Shown one piece after another: positions 22,391 through 33,150 of a stretch of 64,000 nucleotides of DNA. The stretch lies in assembly GCA_001931875.2 (NCBI GenBank), contig MSJH02000787.1, forward strand, positions 1-64,000, given 5' to 3'. The position numbers and the translations under genes are program-made. The notes beneath the pieces were generated by a model, which saw only the letters and a list, made by a program, of their open reading frames with translations, was not told where the DNA came from and did not search any database. The stretch is from Byssochlamys sp. IMV 00236 (Eukaryota; Ascomycota; Eurotiomycetes; Eurotiales; Thermoascaceae). Within the stretch, counting starts at the first letter, position 1. Each line of letters starts with the position of its first letter.

Positions 22391-25158
22391 CTATTCCTTC
22401 GCTCCGCGGCCCCGACTAGGAGAGAGCGCGTTGAGGAAAGGAGACGACAGATTCCATCGTCTCTTTGGTGAGTACTTGAATTCACCATTGGACTTCCCAC
22501 TTGAGCTGCGTGACGGAATATCGGTAGGAGCCGCAGCTCTCTTCCGCAGTCCTGTGAATCTGATAGTGGAGGATCGACCCAGGTTCCCGGAGGCGTCAGC
22601 TGAGTTGTGAGAGTGTCCTTCGTTGGTAGACAGAGCTTCGATCACCGTTAGGATCTCCTCTGGATCCTTCTCAGTCCATTCGCCCTCGTCTTTGATGTCG
22701 ACGACTGCGTCGGCCGATCGGTTAGTGACCGTGGTCAGAGAGCTGGAACGACGACTGAGGGGCATGTGAAAGCTCAGCCGTCTCATCAGAGATCCAGGAG
22801 ATGCCAACAGTAGATAGTCAGCTCGCTTGAGGATCATCCCAGGGAATGGAAGAACGTCACGTGTATACAGATCTGAAATGAAGCGTTCCAACCGGACTCG
22901 ATCGCGCCTACGTGGATTGAGCATCGTTGCGGAACGTATCGTTAGCGAGGTCAGCGATCGTCCAAGCTCAGCAGGGTAGACGGGGTTGCTGTCATCAAGC
23001 TGGGAGGGAAAGTTGGTTTTCTTGATGATCACATGTTTCTGCTTAGGTCGAAGGCTCGTCAACGACTGTGCTGAAGATCGGCGAGTAAGAAGAGCCAAAT
23101 GATCACCCCCCAGATACAATGGCTTCAAGGCGAGAGACATCATGGAGTACTTCCTTGGTTCCAAGTATTCAGATGGTAAGTTTGTGGGTAATGCAGTGGA
23201 CGCCTTCAGAAGCTCCATCTTCCAATGCGTCTCCTCTTCAGCACTAGATGCACTCAAGATGAGTTCGAAGCTGGTGCTCTGGTATTTGAAGACCACCTTC
23301 CAAGAAAAGCCGCAAGTATGACAGTGAAGTCCTGACAGATATAAGCACCATGAAAAGAGAGTAAAACTAGGGCTGCTTTACCTATACCGTTGGTCAACAC
23401 CTCGATCCTCATATCCAAAACGTAGATAGAAGCGACCAGCTGTAACTTGCGCGAACCATCGGAGTGCCTGCAGAGGACTATGTATCCGTGGAATAGTACA
23501 CAGACCATATAATCTCCCATGATGCCTTCGGTGGACTCGTATGCGACATAAAGGACGCCACAAAGGATCAACGGGCCCAATTGGCGGTACACGTCCTGGA
23601 GGACACACTCGAAGACATTGTCAACCGATGATCCTCATCCCCATAGGCTTCTGGAGAACTTACATTGTCCGGAAATTCAAGTTTCTCTTGCAAGCTAACG
23701 GTCTTCTGAATGCGGTCCTGAGCTAGAGGGTTACCGGTGGCGTCGTTTATACACGCTACTTTCATGCGTATCTGCTCCAAGATCTGGCTGATCTCCTCAT
23801 GAGCCTCGGGGCAGTCTCCGGTAGGTGTATTTTTCAAGAGATCCGAGAGCAGGAGAGGGTATTTGCAGACGCGCTGAATAGGCTGCGAAGAACACGTTAA
23901 TTGAGACCTGAGAAACGAAGTAGTGACCAGACCTTTATCAGCAAATCATTTAATGTCATGGCTTTACACTCTTCTGGTTTTTGGCCATCCTTGGAAGCAA
24001 CTGCCTTACAGAGTGCTTCTATGCCTCGATCATAGATGCCCCAGGAAGGATGTGACCGGCGGATAATAGCCAGATCTTCAGTGAGCAATCCGTAATTACC
24101 GCAGAAGTCTTCGTAGGAAGGGAAGCCGAGAGACTGGAGTGAAGACATTAGTAAGTCCATCCACCATTCTGCGGGCATCGGTAGATTTACAAGTCTGTCA
24201 AGCTCGCGAGCCACGATACGTGCTTCAAAGGGATCCGCTGCTACTGCCTTGATCCTGATATCAACAGTAGCCTTCAGATTGCGTGTCCGCAGAGATCTAT
24301 TGTGCGGCCGTCGAAAGTGCCCTAGATCCATACTACTCCACTTCTCATGCAAGGTACGAACTGGCAATTTGGAGATCTCGCCGTCCACGGGCTCTTCTGA
24401 TTTAGGTGATATAATACGAAGTTGCTCTAAGAAGATCTCGTGGATTCTTCGAATCTTCTGCAGAGTATGGCAGATTGTCGGTCTTGCTGGAAGGAACGAC
24501 GATAGGATCTACCAGCAGTATACAGATTAGCACAAGGAAGCCAAGGGGCTCGGAGTCAGCGTACATCTGTAAGAGACTTAAGACCAGTCACATATTCTGA
24601 CTCTGTGGAGAGGATCTCGTGTAGGATCTGGCGTCTTTTGATCCCTCGAGTCCAGGCTGCATCGTCAATAGATGTATTACTCGGAGCCAACCTCAAACTA
24701 TCGATCGACGTACGAGCCTCAGAGTTCGACCTGGGGCTCGCAGGATGTCCACTCTGGTTGGTGCTGCTTTGGGTTGTTGCCCTTGATCTTGTAATGAGGC
24801 TTTGGGTAGTAATGCTCATGCTAGCCGTCTTTACTGTTTCCAAAACGGATGAGTGGCCCGATAGCTGTTCCCACCGCTGATCCTGAGTATCCGGAATGTT
24901 TGAGAACTCTGCCAAGGTGGCATCACTGTCGCGCCGTTGTGGTTCTTCTGTCCAACCCTCGACGTGCTTCAGGGGAGTTCGCGCGGCAGTCTGTCTCTTG
25001 AGCCGGAAGCTGTCAACCCATTTCTTGAAAGGATGGCTATTGAGTTTAGAAGTACTAGTAGTCTCTGGTTTGGAATCATCTGGGTTGGAGGGGCCCTCAT
25101 GGATAGTGGAGGATTTTGGAGTCAGGAATGGCGATTTCATGTCCTCTGTGGGCTCCAT
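22391..25158 (-). CDS. Rho guanine nucleotide exchange factor (Dbl-homology)
   Basis: Five exons (25158-24565, 24508-23933, 23882-23664, 23595-23382, 23331-22391) encode 847 aa. After a Ser/Thr-rich N-terminus, the Dbl-homology domain starts near residue 172 ('RRQILHEILSTESEYVTGLK'). It includes the hallmark 'KPIQRVCKYPLLLSDLL' (from residue 390), created across the exon 2/3 junction. A PH-like region follows: 'PLILCGVLYVAYES', 'CHTCGFSWKVVFKYQ' and 'FELILSASSAEEETHW'. This pairing activates Rho-type GTPases at the cortex for polarity and wall synthesis. The C-terminus is a basic, Ser-rich tail; no CNH domain is present. The intron 3 acceptor could be 12 nt further upstream without frame change. 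ATG 25158 has a good context (ACAATGG); ATG 25224 is an in-frame alternative. Confidence 0.85.
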
Positions 25159-25858
25159 TGTGAACGGGGGATTGGCGTGATGAATGGAGAGGCATCTCGG
25201 AGACGAGAGGATAAACAATCCCACAACAAAACGATATATGATATGTGCCTAAGTCAGAGATGAGCATATTAAGGAAACGACATCAGACAGTGCAGTCCAG
25301 CATGAGGAAGTCACAACGGGCGTAAGAATCGTATAGCCATGACAGGGAAACAAAGAATAAGCCAAGAACAGCACACTTTATATCGAAGACACTGGTAGAC
25401 ATCATAATCTGGCCAAATGTCCTTTTTACACAAACCAAAATCATTCTGGAACGGAGCAGGACATCCCATCGCATTTTCTATAGACCATTGTATTACAGTA
25501 GCATCGCAGTGAGAACCATACAGCTACGTCATGGCTCCGAGTATACACAAATCATCATATTAAAAACGAGGAAAATGAAAGCAAGGAAGCGAGCATGCAT
25601 AACTATTCTGGGTCTCTCTCTGATTAATAGCAACAACCAGAAGAATAGTAGAGCAGTAGATACTTGGGGAAGAAAAGCCCTGTGACGCTAGATAAGCGCC
25701 AAGCGTATACTTACTGCTGTATCGATCTACCTAGCCTGCATCTCCCCAGATTTGACAGACCCACCAAACCCGTTTCGGTTTCGCCAACCATCAAACCCAA
25801 CGATTATATCTGATGTCCTCTACGATGTTCTCATAATCTTACACACTTCCACCCTGAT
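25159..25858. other. divergent promoter, RhoGEF / nas2
   Basis: 700 bp between two divergent start codons. No domain-bearing frame seen. Confidence 0.5.
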
Positions 25859-26775
25859 ATGGGACTCCCGATGGACGGTAATATCCATGCACCTACGGTA
25901 CCCTCCGGCCCCACCACCGGAGGGGTTGCCGCTCGAGACCTCTCTAAGCTCTCGATGATGGAACTGATGGCGGAGAAGGAGCGCTTGGAAGCTGAGCTTT
26001 CAGCTCTCAGCAGCGTGTTGACTTCGGTGAGTGATGAGACATGATATCTCAGATACAGTTTTATGCGTGGTTTGCTGACAGCATGGGTCGTAGCATGGGG
26101 TGAATATGAATACAGGCTTGACAACCTTCGACGGTTACCCACGCGACGATATCGATATCGCCCAAAGTACGTCTCTCAGGCCATGATCGAATGGACCGAA
26201 CTTACAGAATCTTTACAGTTCGAACTACACGAGCCCGCATAATCCACCTTCGGAACGATCACAAGGATGTCATGAATCGTCTGGAGAAAGGCCTCCACGA
26301 GCACTTTGCCAACCTTCAACAGGCACAAGCACAGGCGGCTGCTGGGGCGACAGATGCGCCCAGTTCTGCATCTCAGGTAGCACCGGCCGACACGACGTCG
26401 ACTTCCCCGGCAGGGATCGTGGAGACTCCATTTGCAAAGGTCAACAGTGTTGTCAGTGGCAGCCCGGCTGAACAGGCAGGCCTTAAGGCCGGTGATACGA
26501 TTCGAAACTTTGGAGGAGCCAACTGGATGAACCATGAACGACTCTCCAAGGTCGCGCAGATTGTCCAGCAACACGAAGGGGTAAGTTTCTAGCTCCGTTC
26601 TCTCCGACTGTACTCTGTCTACGGATATTGACTAGTCATCCAGATCCCCTTAGTTGTAAAAGCTGTCCGGAAGGCTGAGAGCGGTTCTGGGACTACGGAG
26701 CTGACCTTGCGATTGACTCCACGGCGTGACTGGGGTGGTCGCGGCCTGTTAGGTTGCCACTTGGTTCCTCTGTAG
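25859..26775 (+). CDS. nas2: 26S proteasome assembly chaperone Nas2/PSMD9
   Basis: Four exons (25859-26026, 26094-26166, 26219-26580, 26644-26775; introns 67, 52 and 63 bp) give 244 aa. The N-terminal helical hairpin includes 'LMAEKERLEAELSALSSVL' and 'RIIHLRNDHKDVMNRLE'. An Ala/Gln-rich linker leads to a PDZ domain with 'VVSGSPAEQAGLKAGDTI' and 'NHERLSKVAQIVQQHEG'. The final 'RDWGGRGLLGCHLVPL' is the invariant C-terminus of PSMD9. Nas2 binds the tail of the ATPase Rpt5 and delays its docking on the 20S core during base assembly. The ATG is in frame with the conserved hairpin, and no upstream ATG fits. Confidence 0.93.
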
Positions 26776-27419
26776 ATTTGGTTGCTCCTCCCTCACTGCT
26801 TGATTCGCACGAATATCCCCCGCGACGCGCAGATACCCCTCCTCAGCATAGGCTCGGTCTTTGCAAGGCATTCTGTTACGAGAGACATGATCATGATGGA
26901 GTCTAGGTCACCGAGTGTTACTGGGTTCCTCCGGGTTTAGGAGTCAAGAGGATACCTATAGATAGGCCTTTGTATGGCAATCGAAGACTGTACTAGTAAT
27001 ATTGAATTACGTGACGATCATGCTCTGGCAGTAATACATTGATTCACCCCAATAAAATAATAATATCCTATGGTATGCGCGTGAAGCTGGTTTGTTTGCA
27101 GGGAGTGTACCATAGATAACTGGCGGCCCATAGCGCGCTGTAGAACATTTTCCACGGAGTTCGCTGAGCAGGGATCCGGAGGGGCAAGCCGTGGGCGGTC
27201 ACGTGACCTGGAGGCTCCTCGTTTGTTGTCACCGACTTGCTCAAAAATTCCATCACCAGCCCAACATCGCCAGGCACTCCCCCTTGCACTCAGGATACCC
27301 TGACAGCACCCTTTTCCATACCATCACTTCGTCCTCATCTGCGCGACTTCTGCGCTGGTGTCTTGCTCATTGCGCTTAACGATTAATATATTTTCTTTTT
27401 GTCACGTCACGAAATCACC
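26776..27419. other. nas2 3' region and ran promoter
   Basis: 640 bp. Pyrimidine-rich just before the ran start codon; contains the palindromic E-box listed separately. Confidence 0.5.
27197..27208. promoter_or_regulatory. GGTCACGTGACC palindrome, Cbf1/bHLH-type E-box
   Basis: A perfect 12-bp palindrome with the TCACGTGA core bound by Cbf1-like bHLH proteins, 212 bp upstream of the ran ATG. Position and symmetry suggest a promoter element; no binding evidence is available from sequence alone. Confidence 0.5.
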
Positions 27420-28470
27420 ATGGCTCAAGCCCCACCAACTTTCAAGCTCGTCCTCGTCGGTGACGGTGGTACCGGAAAGGCAAGTCAAACCGCTCTCTGG
27501 ATGTCGCATGTTTCGCCTGAAGGTTCTGGGTCGGGGTATCAAGCGATGGATTGAACGATCCGACGCTGAACAGTCGCTCTCTGACCTCAGAATCCGCCGA
27601 CTACTTGATCGACCCCTCCCTTCCCGCTTGGATCGCGTGCTGACCGACTGTCCATCGATACAGACCACCTTCGTCAAGCGCCACTTGACTGGAGAGTTTG
27701 AGAAGAAGTACATCGCTACTCTCGGTGTTGAGGTTCACCCTCTCGCTTTCACCACCGTACGATCCCCTCCCCGCTTGACGACCCCGCTTGGGGTGCCCCT
27801 CCATCTGGAGGACATATCGACTAACTCGGCTATAGAACCTGGGTCCGATCCAGTTCGACGTCTGGGACACTGCTGGTCAGGAGAAGTTCGGTGGTCTGCG
27901 CGATGGATACTACATCAACGGCCAGTGTGGTATCATCATGTTCGATGTTACCTCCCGTATCACCTACAAGAACGTTCCCAACTGGCACCGTAAGTTTTTT
28001 CTCGGCTCTCCGTCCGACGGGGTGTAATCAGGAGTCTTTTTTTTTGGATGGAAAGGGCTGACATGCGGGAATAGGTGACCTTGTCCGTGTCTGCGAGAAC
28101 ATCCCCATTGTCCTGTGCGGTAACAAGGTGGACGTCAAGGAGCGTAAGGTGAAGGCCAAGACCATCACTTTCCACCGCAAGAAGAACCTCCAGTACTACG
28201 ATATCTCCGCCAAGTCCAACTACAACTTCGAGAAGCCCTTCCTGTGGCTCGCCCGAAAGCTGGTCGGCAACCAGAGTCTTGTAGGTGTTTCCTGTTGCTC
28301 AACTGTTTCGATAGCGATCACTGATAACGAAATCCTAGGACTTCGTCGCCGCTCCCGCTCTCGCTCCTCCCGAGGTCCAGGTCAACCCCGAGCTCCTCGC
28401 TCAGTACCAGAAGGAGATGGAGGAGGCCCAGAACCAGCCTCTTCCCGACGAGGAAGACGCCGACCTGTGA
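27420..28470 (+). CDS. gsp1: Ran GTPase (Gsp1)
   Basis: Five exons (27420-27479, 27664-27756, 27836-27989, 28075-28280, 28339-28470) encode 214 aa, within two residues of Ran proteins generally. G1 'GDGGTGKTTFVKRH' spans the exon 1/2 join, G3 is '[18 protein letters not shown]', G4 '[12 protein letters not shown]', G5 '[15 protein letters not shown]', and the acidic C-terminus ends 'DEEDADL'. Ran drives nucleocytoplasmic transport and spindle assembly by cycling between GTP and GDP. Intron 1 starts GCAAGT, not GT: only AAG|GCAAGT rebuilds the P-loop, so it is a GC-AG intron (184 bp, the longest in this gene). The other three introns are GT-AG. Confidence 0.97.
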
Positions 28471-29676
28471 ACGCTTCGTTCACAGGAAGGTGGAGAGCAG
28501 AAAGCGCCTGGATTTGGGCTGCAGCCTAGCCCCACGGACAGCCCCATTCTGCGTCTTTCTCTAGCTCTGCGGAACGGACACGAAAGCAGGATACGATACG
28601 ATGATACGCGATCCGGTGTGAGGAAATCATCCAAGGGGGGTCTTCTTAAATCTATCATAGGAGGAACCAAACGGTCGGACATGAATGCATTTTCGATTTT
28701 TAACTACTAGTAGTCTAGACTTTTTATCCTCTTCTCCCATCTTGACACGAGAACAAAAATTAAAATTGCAAAAAATTCCCTCACGGTGAATATTACGAAA
28801 GAAAAAAAAAGCTTTTTATCTCTCTTCATAGTTTATTCTCCCGTTACATCTACATTCCTGTCTTGATCGCCAACAGTAATCTTTAAACCATGTCCTCATT
28901 AACTAGTATGTATTTACAAGGTAGATTGTAAGTAGTGACTAGATTGTAGACCAAAAGTATAGAACTTCTACTTATGGAAACAGATAAGCCTTCCGTGGAA
29001 TAACTCATGGTAAAGGGAAGAATTATCGTAGAGTGGGGTGAGATATAGTAATAAATCATGAGTTGCTTGCATATAACTTGATTACTGGGTCGTTGCTCTA
29101 TCGCTCGTGAAGGCCAACAGATGGACACCGTGCATAGGGCTCGTCCACGATCGAAGATGAATGACAATTTCGATTAATCACTATGAAAGGTAAAGTAGAT
29201 GCAAAAGGTCATAAAAAAGCCTTGTACTCTTGTACACGACCGTTAGATTGGCAGCCGCCCCCATCGAGAGCTGAGATAAGCCTACTTTCGTAACCGTTGA
29301 GTTGGCTCGAAGGATCTCGGTTGAGACAATAGAGTAGAGCGTGAAAGTTAAAGAGGAGATAAAGAAGATATGCCGCGAATGGGAGAGAAAGAAAAAAAAA
29401 AAAAAAAANNNNNNNNNNNNNNNNNNNNAAAAAAAAAACGAGGAATGCATTCAAACACCGCCACTCCGACCAAACACCAGTTACAGTCATGAAATACCAT
29501 ATGGCAAAGGATACCACCGACGCTATGCAAGTTGCTTCGAAAATAGGAAAAAGTCCATCAGAACTGGGTATCGTGATATGACAGCGTCTCTTTCGACGCT
29601 GGAAATTAGACACAATGAATCCGCTGATCACCAGAACAGGATGCGAGTACGCAACGCCATCACTATGAAAGACAGC
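28471..29676. other. convergent intergenic region with assembly gap
   Basis: 3' flanks of ran and of the Cdc4-type gene. AT-rich, with no supported gene. The translated frames that cross the gap are artefacts of the flanking homopolymers. Confidence 0.55.
29409..29428. other. assembly gap (20 N) in a poly-A tract
   Basis: Exactly 20 N, flanked by 17 A on the left (29392-29408) and 10 A on the right (29429-29438). The true homopolymer length is unknown. Confidence 0.98.
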
Positions 29677-32600
29677 TCACGAATCGGAGATATCGTAATC
29701 GTCGTCATCCTCACTGGCTTCTTGGCCCCTCTGATTGACGACTATACGTTTGCCTAGACGATGTGGCGGCACTCCATCTCGAGAAGCTCCAAAGTCGAGA
29801 ACCTGATTCAGGGTGTCAGCAATTTGGTCAAAGCAATAATTCATCCCTCCCGGTTGCACATACCTCGATGTAAGTCAGGTGATCCCGTTGAACGGCAGCA
29901 ACGCATCTGCGGTCGTTGAACCTGACCTGCCACACACCGCTAAGTTCGGTAAGGAGATCCTTCACACATTCTCCAGTACGCACGTTCCACATCTTCAACG
30001 TTCGATCTGATCCGGAGATGACCTTCTGGCCGTCATGCTGGAAGCACGTGATCGCACCGGTGTGGGCGCTCAACGTACTCTTGCACTGGCCATTTTCAGG
30101 ATCCCAGATCCGCAATGTTGAATCCGCGGCTGCTGAGACGAGACGGTCGCATTTCAAGTCAAGGAGTCCCACGAGAGAAGTATGGCCCTCGAGGTTGTAC
30201 AAGAGAGAGCCGGTCTCAAGAGACCAAACCTTGACCATATTATCCATTGATCCGCTGATGCAACGGTTCCTTTCGTGGTCAAGAACCACACTGTACACTT
30301 TCAAAGTATGGCCCTGGAGCCTGTGGAGCGTCTCTCCAGTGGATATTTTCCACACTCTGACCGTACAGTCATAGCTTCCACTAACCAGAGTGTCGCCATG
30401 AGCTGCGATCGCGCGGACAGAGTGCTGATGTCCTGTAAGTACACGGACAAAATATGGGCAATCAGCATCGTCTGCATGAGGACCGGCCTGAAAATACTGC
30501 GGGTCGCCAGGCTGCGGAAGTTTCCAGACGCGCAAATTGGAGTCACGAGAACCAGTAATGATCAATGGTTCCTTTGGCATCATCTCAGGCGAGCCATCGG
30601 CACGTTTGCCTACTTCCGCTGGCAGAAGAATCTGCAAACAACGTACCGTGGAAGTATGCCCTTGGAAGATCTGCGTGCACTTGGCCTTCTCGATATCCCA
30701 CACCCGTACAGACCTGTCGGTAGAGCCAGAGACCAGTGTGTTACCAAGATACTCCAGTGCCCATACACCACCCTCGTGGCCTTCGAGTGTGGCTCGAAGG
30801 GCACCGGTCTTAGTGTCGTATACGTTAATGTTGGTGTCATCGCTGCCGGTCAAGATCTTATCGGTATCGAACTGCAGACAGGTGACCACATGGCGATCAT
30901 GAGCACGGAAAGCAATATGCTTCGGTTTGATATCGGGTCGCATCCAGCTCTTGTGGATGGAGTGATGTCGTTGGTAGAGCGACTTGTAAAGATGGAGACT
31001 CCTGAGGGATGGCAACCCAACGTCAGGATATGGCACTGCGGCAGCCGCAGCATTAGCCGCTGCGTATGGACCCTCGGTAGCAGCAACATCCCTCCAGCAG
31101 TCCATGGTCTCTGCACTCTCACCCTCGGAAGTAGAAATCTTTCTCTTTGCTGATTTGCGACTTCCACCTCGAGCCGCAGCCTTTCGCTTAGGACGTCGAA
31201 GGGACGAGGAGGGGCCTAACAGCTGTCTGTCATTGGGTCCACCTATTATCGACATGGCAGACACAGAAGCTGCATCGGAACCTGCTCTTGAGACTGCAGT
31301 CGAACTCAGGTCCTTCTCCCAGTCATCAACACCATTGGGAAACTGCCAGCCCCAGCCCTCTCTGATAGCCCGCTGCAGTTCTCCCTCAGGAAGGACAAAA
31401 CCGTCTCTGTCGAACAACTCTTTCCAGGTTTTCTCGTCAGAGTTGATGATGTGTCGCCATTTCTTCGATACTTGTGCCGCTCGACACATAGTCTGAACAT
31501 CGAAATATTTGACAATGTTCAAGCTAAGTTCAGGCGGTAGAAGAGCCAAGAAATCACACTTAAGAGCCGGGTTTACGACATCAGCAACGAAGTGTAGCGT
31601 TGGCTTGGGACACCGTCTCAAGAACTGGTACATCAGGTAAGTTTTCAACTCATCTGGCACCGAGTCGAAAAAGTTCAGCATAACGGGAATATCCATCAAG
31701 GAACCAGTAGACCTTGGGCCATCCACAGCTGCAAACGAGTTCTCAGCCACGGCACTCTGAGAAACTACTGCATCGATGTCCCGCACGCCCAGTGACTTGG
31801 ACGCGGCGGGAACATGGTTCTCGAAACTCGAGTCGGTATCTGTCCCCTGATCTTCCGTTGAATCGAAGAATGAGTCTGCATTTTGTGCGTTCATTGCCGT
31901 CACAGGAGAGAGGCTCGGACTCGGTAAGCACATATCCTGCGCGACGGCACTATCAATGGCTGTCAGACGCGAGGTGGAGACAGAAGGACCTTCTTGTGAG
32001 ACATCCGCAGATGTCTCGACAACCTCATGTTGCACGAGATCAGGACCATCAATGCAATTTTCTACATTATGGCCAGCTTCAGCAACCTGGAGGCTCTGCT
32101 CTCCCGAGCCTGTGCGGGTTTCGGTTATTTCTTCATCGGGGCCCGAGATCTCCGTACGGAAGTTCTCCTTTCCCTTTCCAGAAGGATGGGTCGAATTTGG
32201 AGTGGGCTTGGCTCTGTGTTGCTCTGTCTCTGTGGATAGCGGGGAGCGTAAGAGACTTTCCTTCCGATGGAAGCTACCACCACGAATCCTTCGTCGAGAT
32301 AGAGAACCTTCGCTGATGATTTGGCTATGTTCTGTTTCTGGCGTAGCCAAACCAACTGTTGCAGGACGCGAATGGATGGCGCTCCTGTGTCGGGAACCCC
32401 CCCGATACGCGTAAGAACCAGGCCCGACTAAGGCAGGCGTACCGTGCGCAGTATAGGCAGCGTCTGACATGGATACCGGAGATACAGGACGGCGTCTGGA
32501 GCTGGAGCAATTGCGGGATGACTGACGGGAGAGCCTAGGGGGCGCAGATCGTCGGGGCAGGGTCGTTTCATGGGATGGGTTGTATGTGGTTACTGACTTC

Positions 32601-33150
32601 AGGGTACCATTCGATTCCTTCAATGCGTCATGCTGTCCCTTCAGCTGTAGTAGCAGTAGTCAGTCAGTATCATCGTGGCGTGGTCAGAAACCAACGGCAG
32701 GTCGGTGAAACGTACCTCCTCCAGGGTGCCGAGAGTGTCTTCCGGCTCCTTGAATATAACCGACCTTCCCGCCATCTCAAATTTAATGTTTCTCAGAGAC
32801 GATGGAGTCGGGGTTGAGGCCAACGGGTATAGCTTAGGGTCAAGGTCCCTGGTAGCTCGGGGTGGTTTCATCACCAGTGGAGGGAAGTTGGTGGTGGTGG
32901 TCGTCGTGGTAGTCACCACGGTGGTACGCGTTGCGGGTGCAAAGGAGAACTGGCCCAGCGAGGTGCCCGAAACCACATTTCTCAAGTCCGTCGTCGGTGG
33001 TTGACGCCTGTGCGGTTGAGCAAAGCCGTTATTCACGGACGGGTAAGGTGCTGGTTCAGGCGTGCGGGAGGGGAATGGCGACGCGTCTCTGGCCCCCGAG
33101 CGTGAGGCCGTCTCTTCCATATCGATAGGGATCGAGGATTCCAAGGCCAT
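29677..33150 (-). CDS. cdc4: F-box/WD40 protein of the Cdc4/Pop1 type (SCF substrate receptor)
   Basis: Three exons (33150-32716, 32644-29864, 29802-29677; introns 71 and 61 bp, phase 0) encode 1,113 aa. The F-box lies near residues 508-553 ('LLPPELSLNIVKYFDVQTMC' onward), preceded by a dimerisation-type helix region 'VPDELKTYLMYQFLRRCPKP'. Seven or so WD40 repeats fill residues about 725-1070, starting 'HDRHVVTCLQFDTDKILTGS'. The insertion within repeat 3, 'MMPKEPLIITGSRDSNLRVW', is typical of Cdc4/Pop1 and separates it from SconB/Met30. Cdc4 presents phosphorylated cell-cycle inhibitors and transcription factors to SCF ubiquitin ligase. The N-terminal 300 residues are Ser/Thr-rich with an eight-Thr run. 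The last exon gives an acidic tail. Confidence 0.9.

Noticed and set aside
29181..29757. Frames crossing the N gap
   Set aside because: Lys or Phe runs from the homopolymers and unknown bases; not biological evidence.
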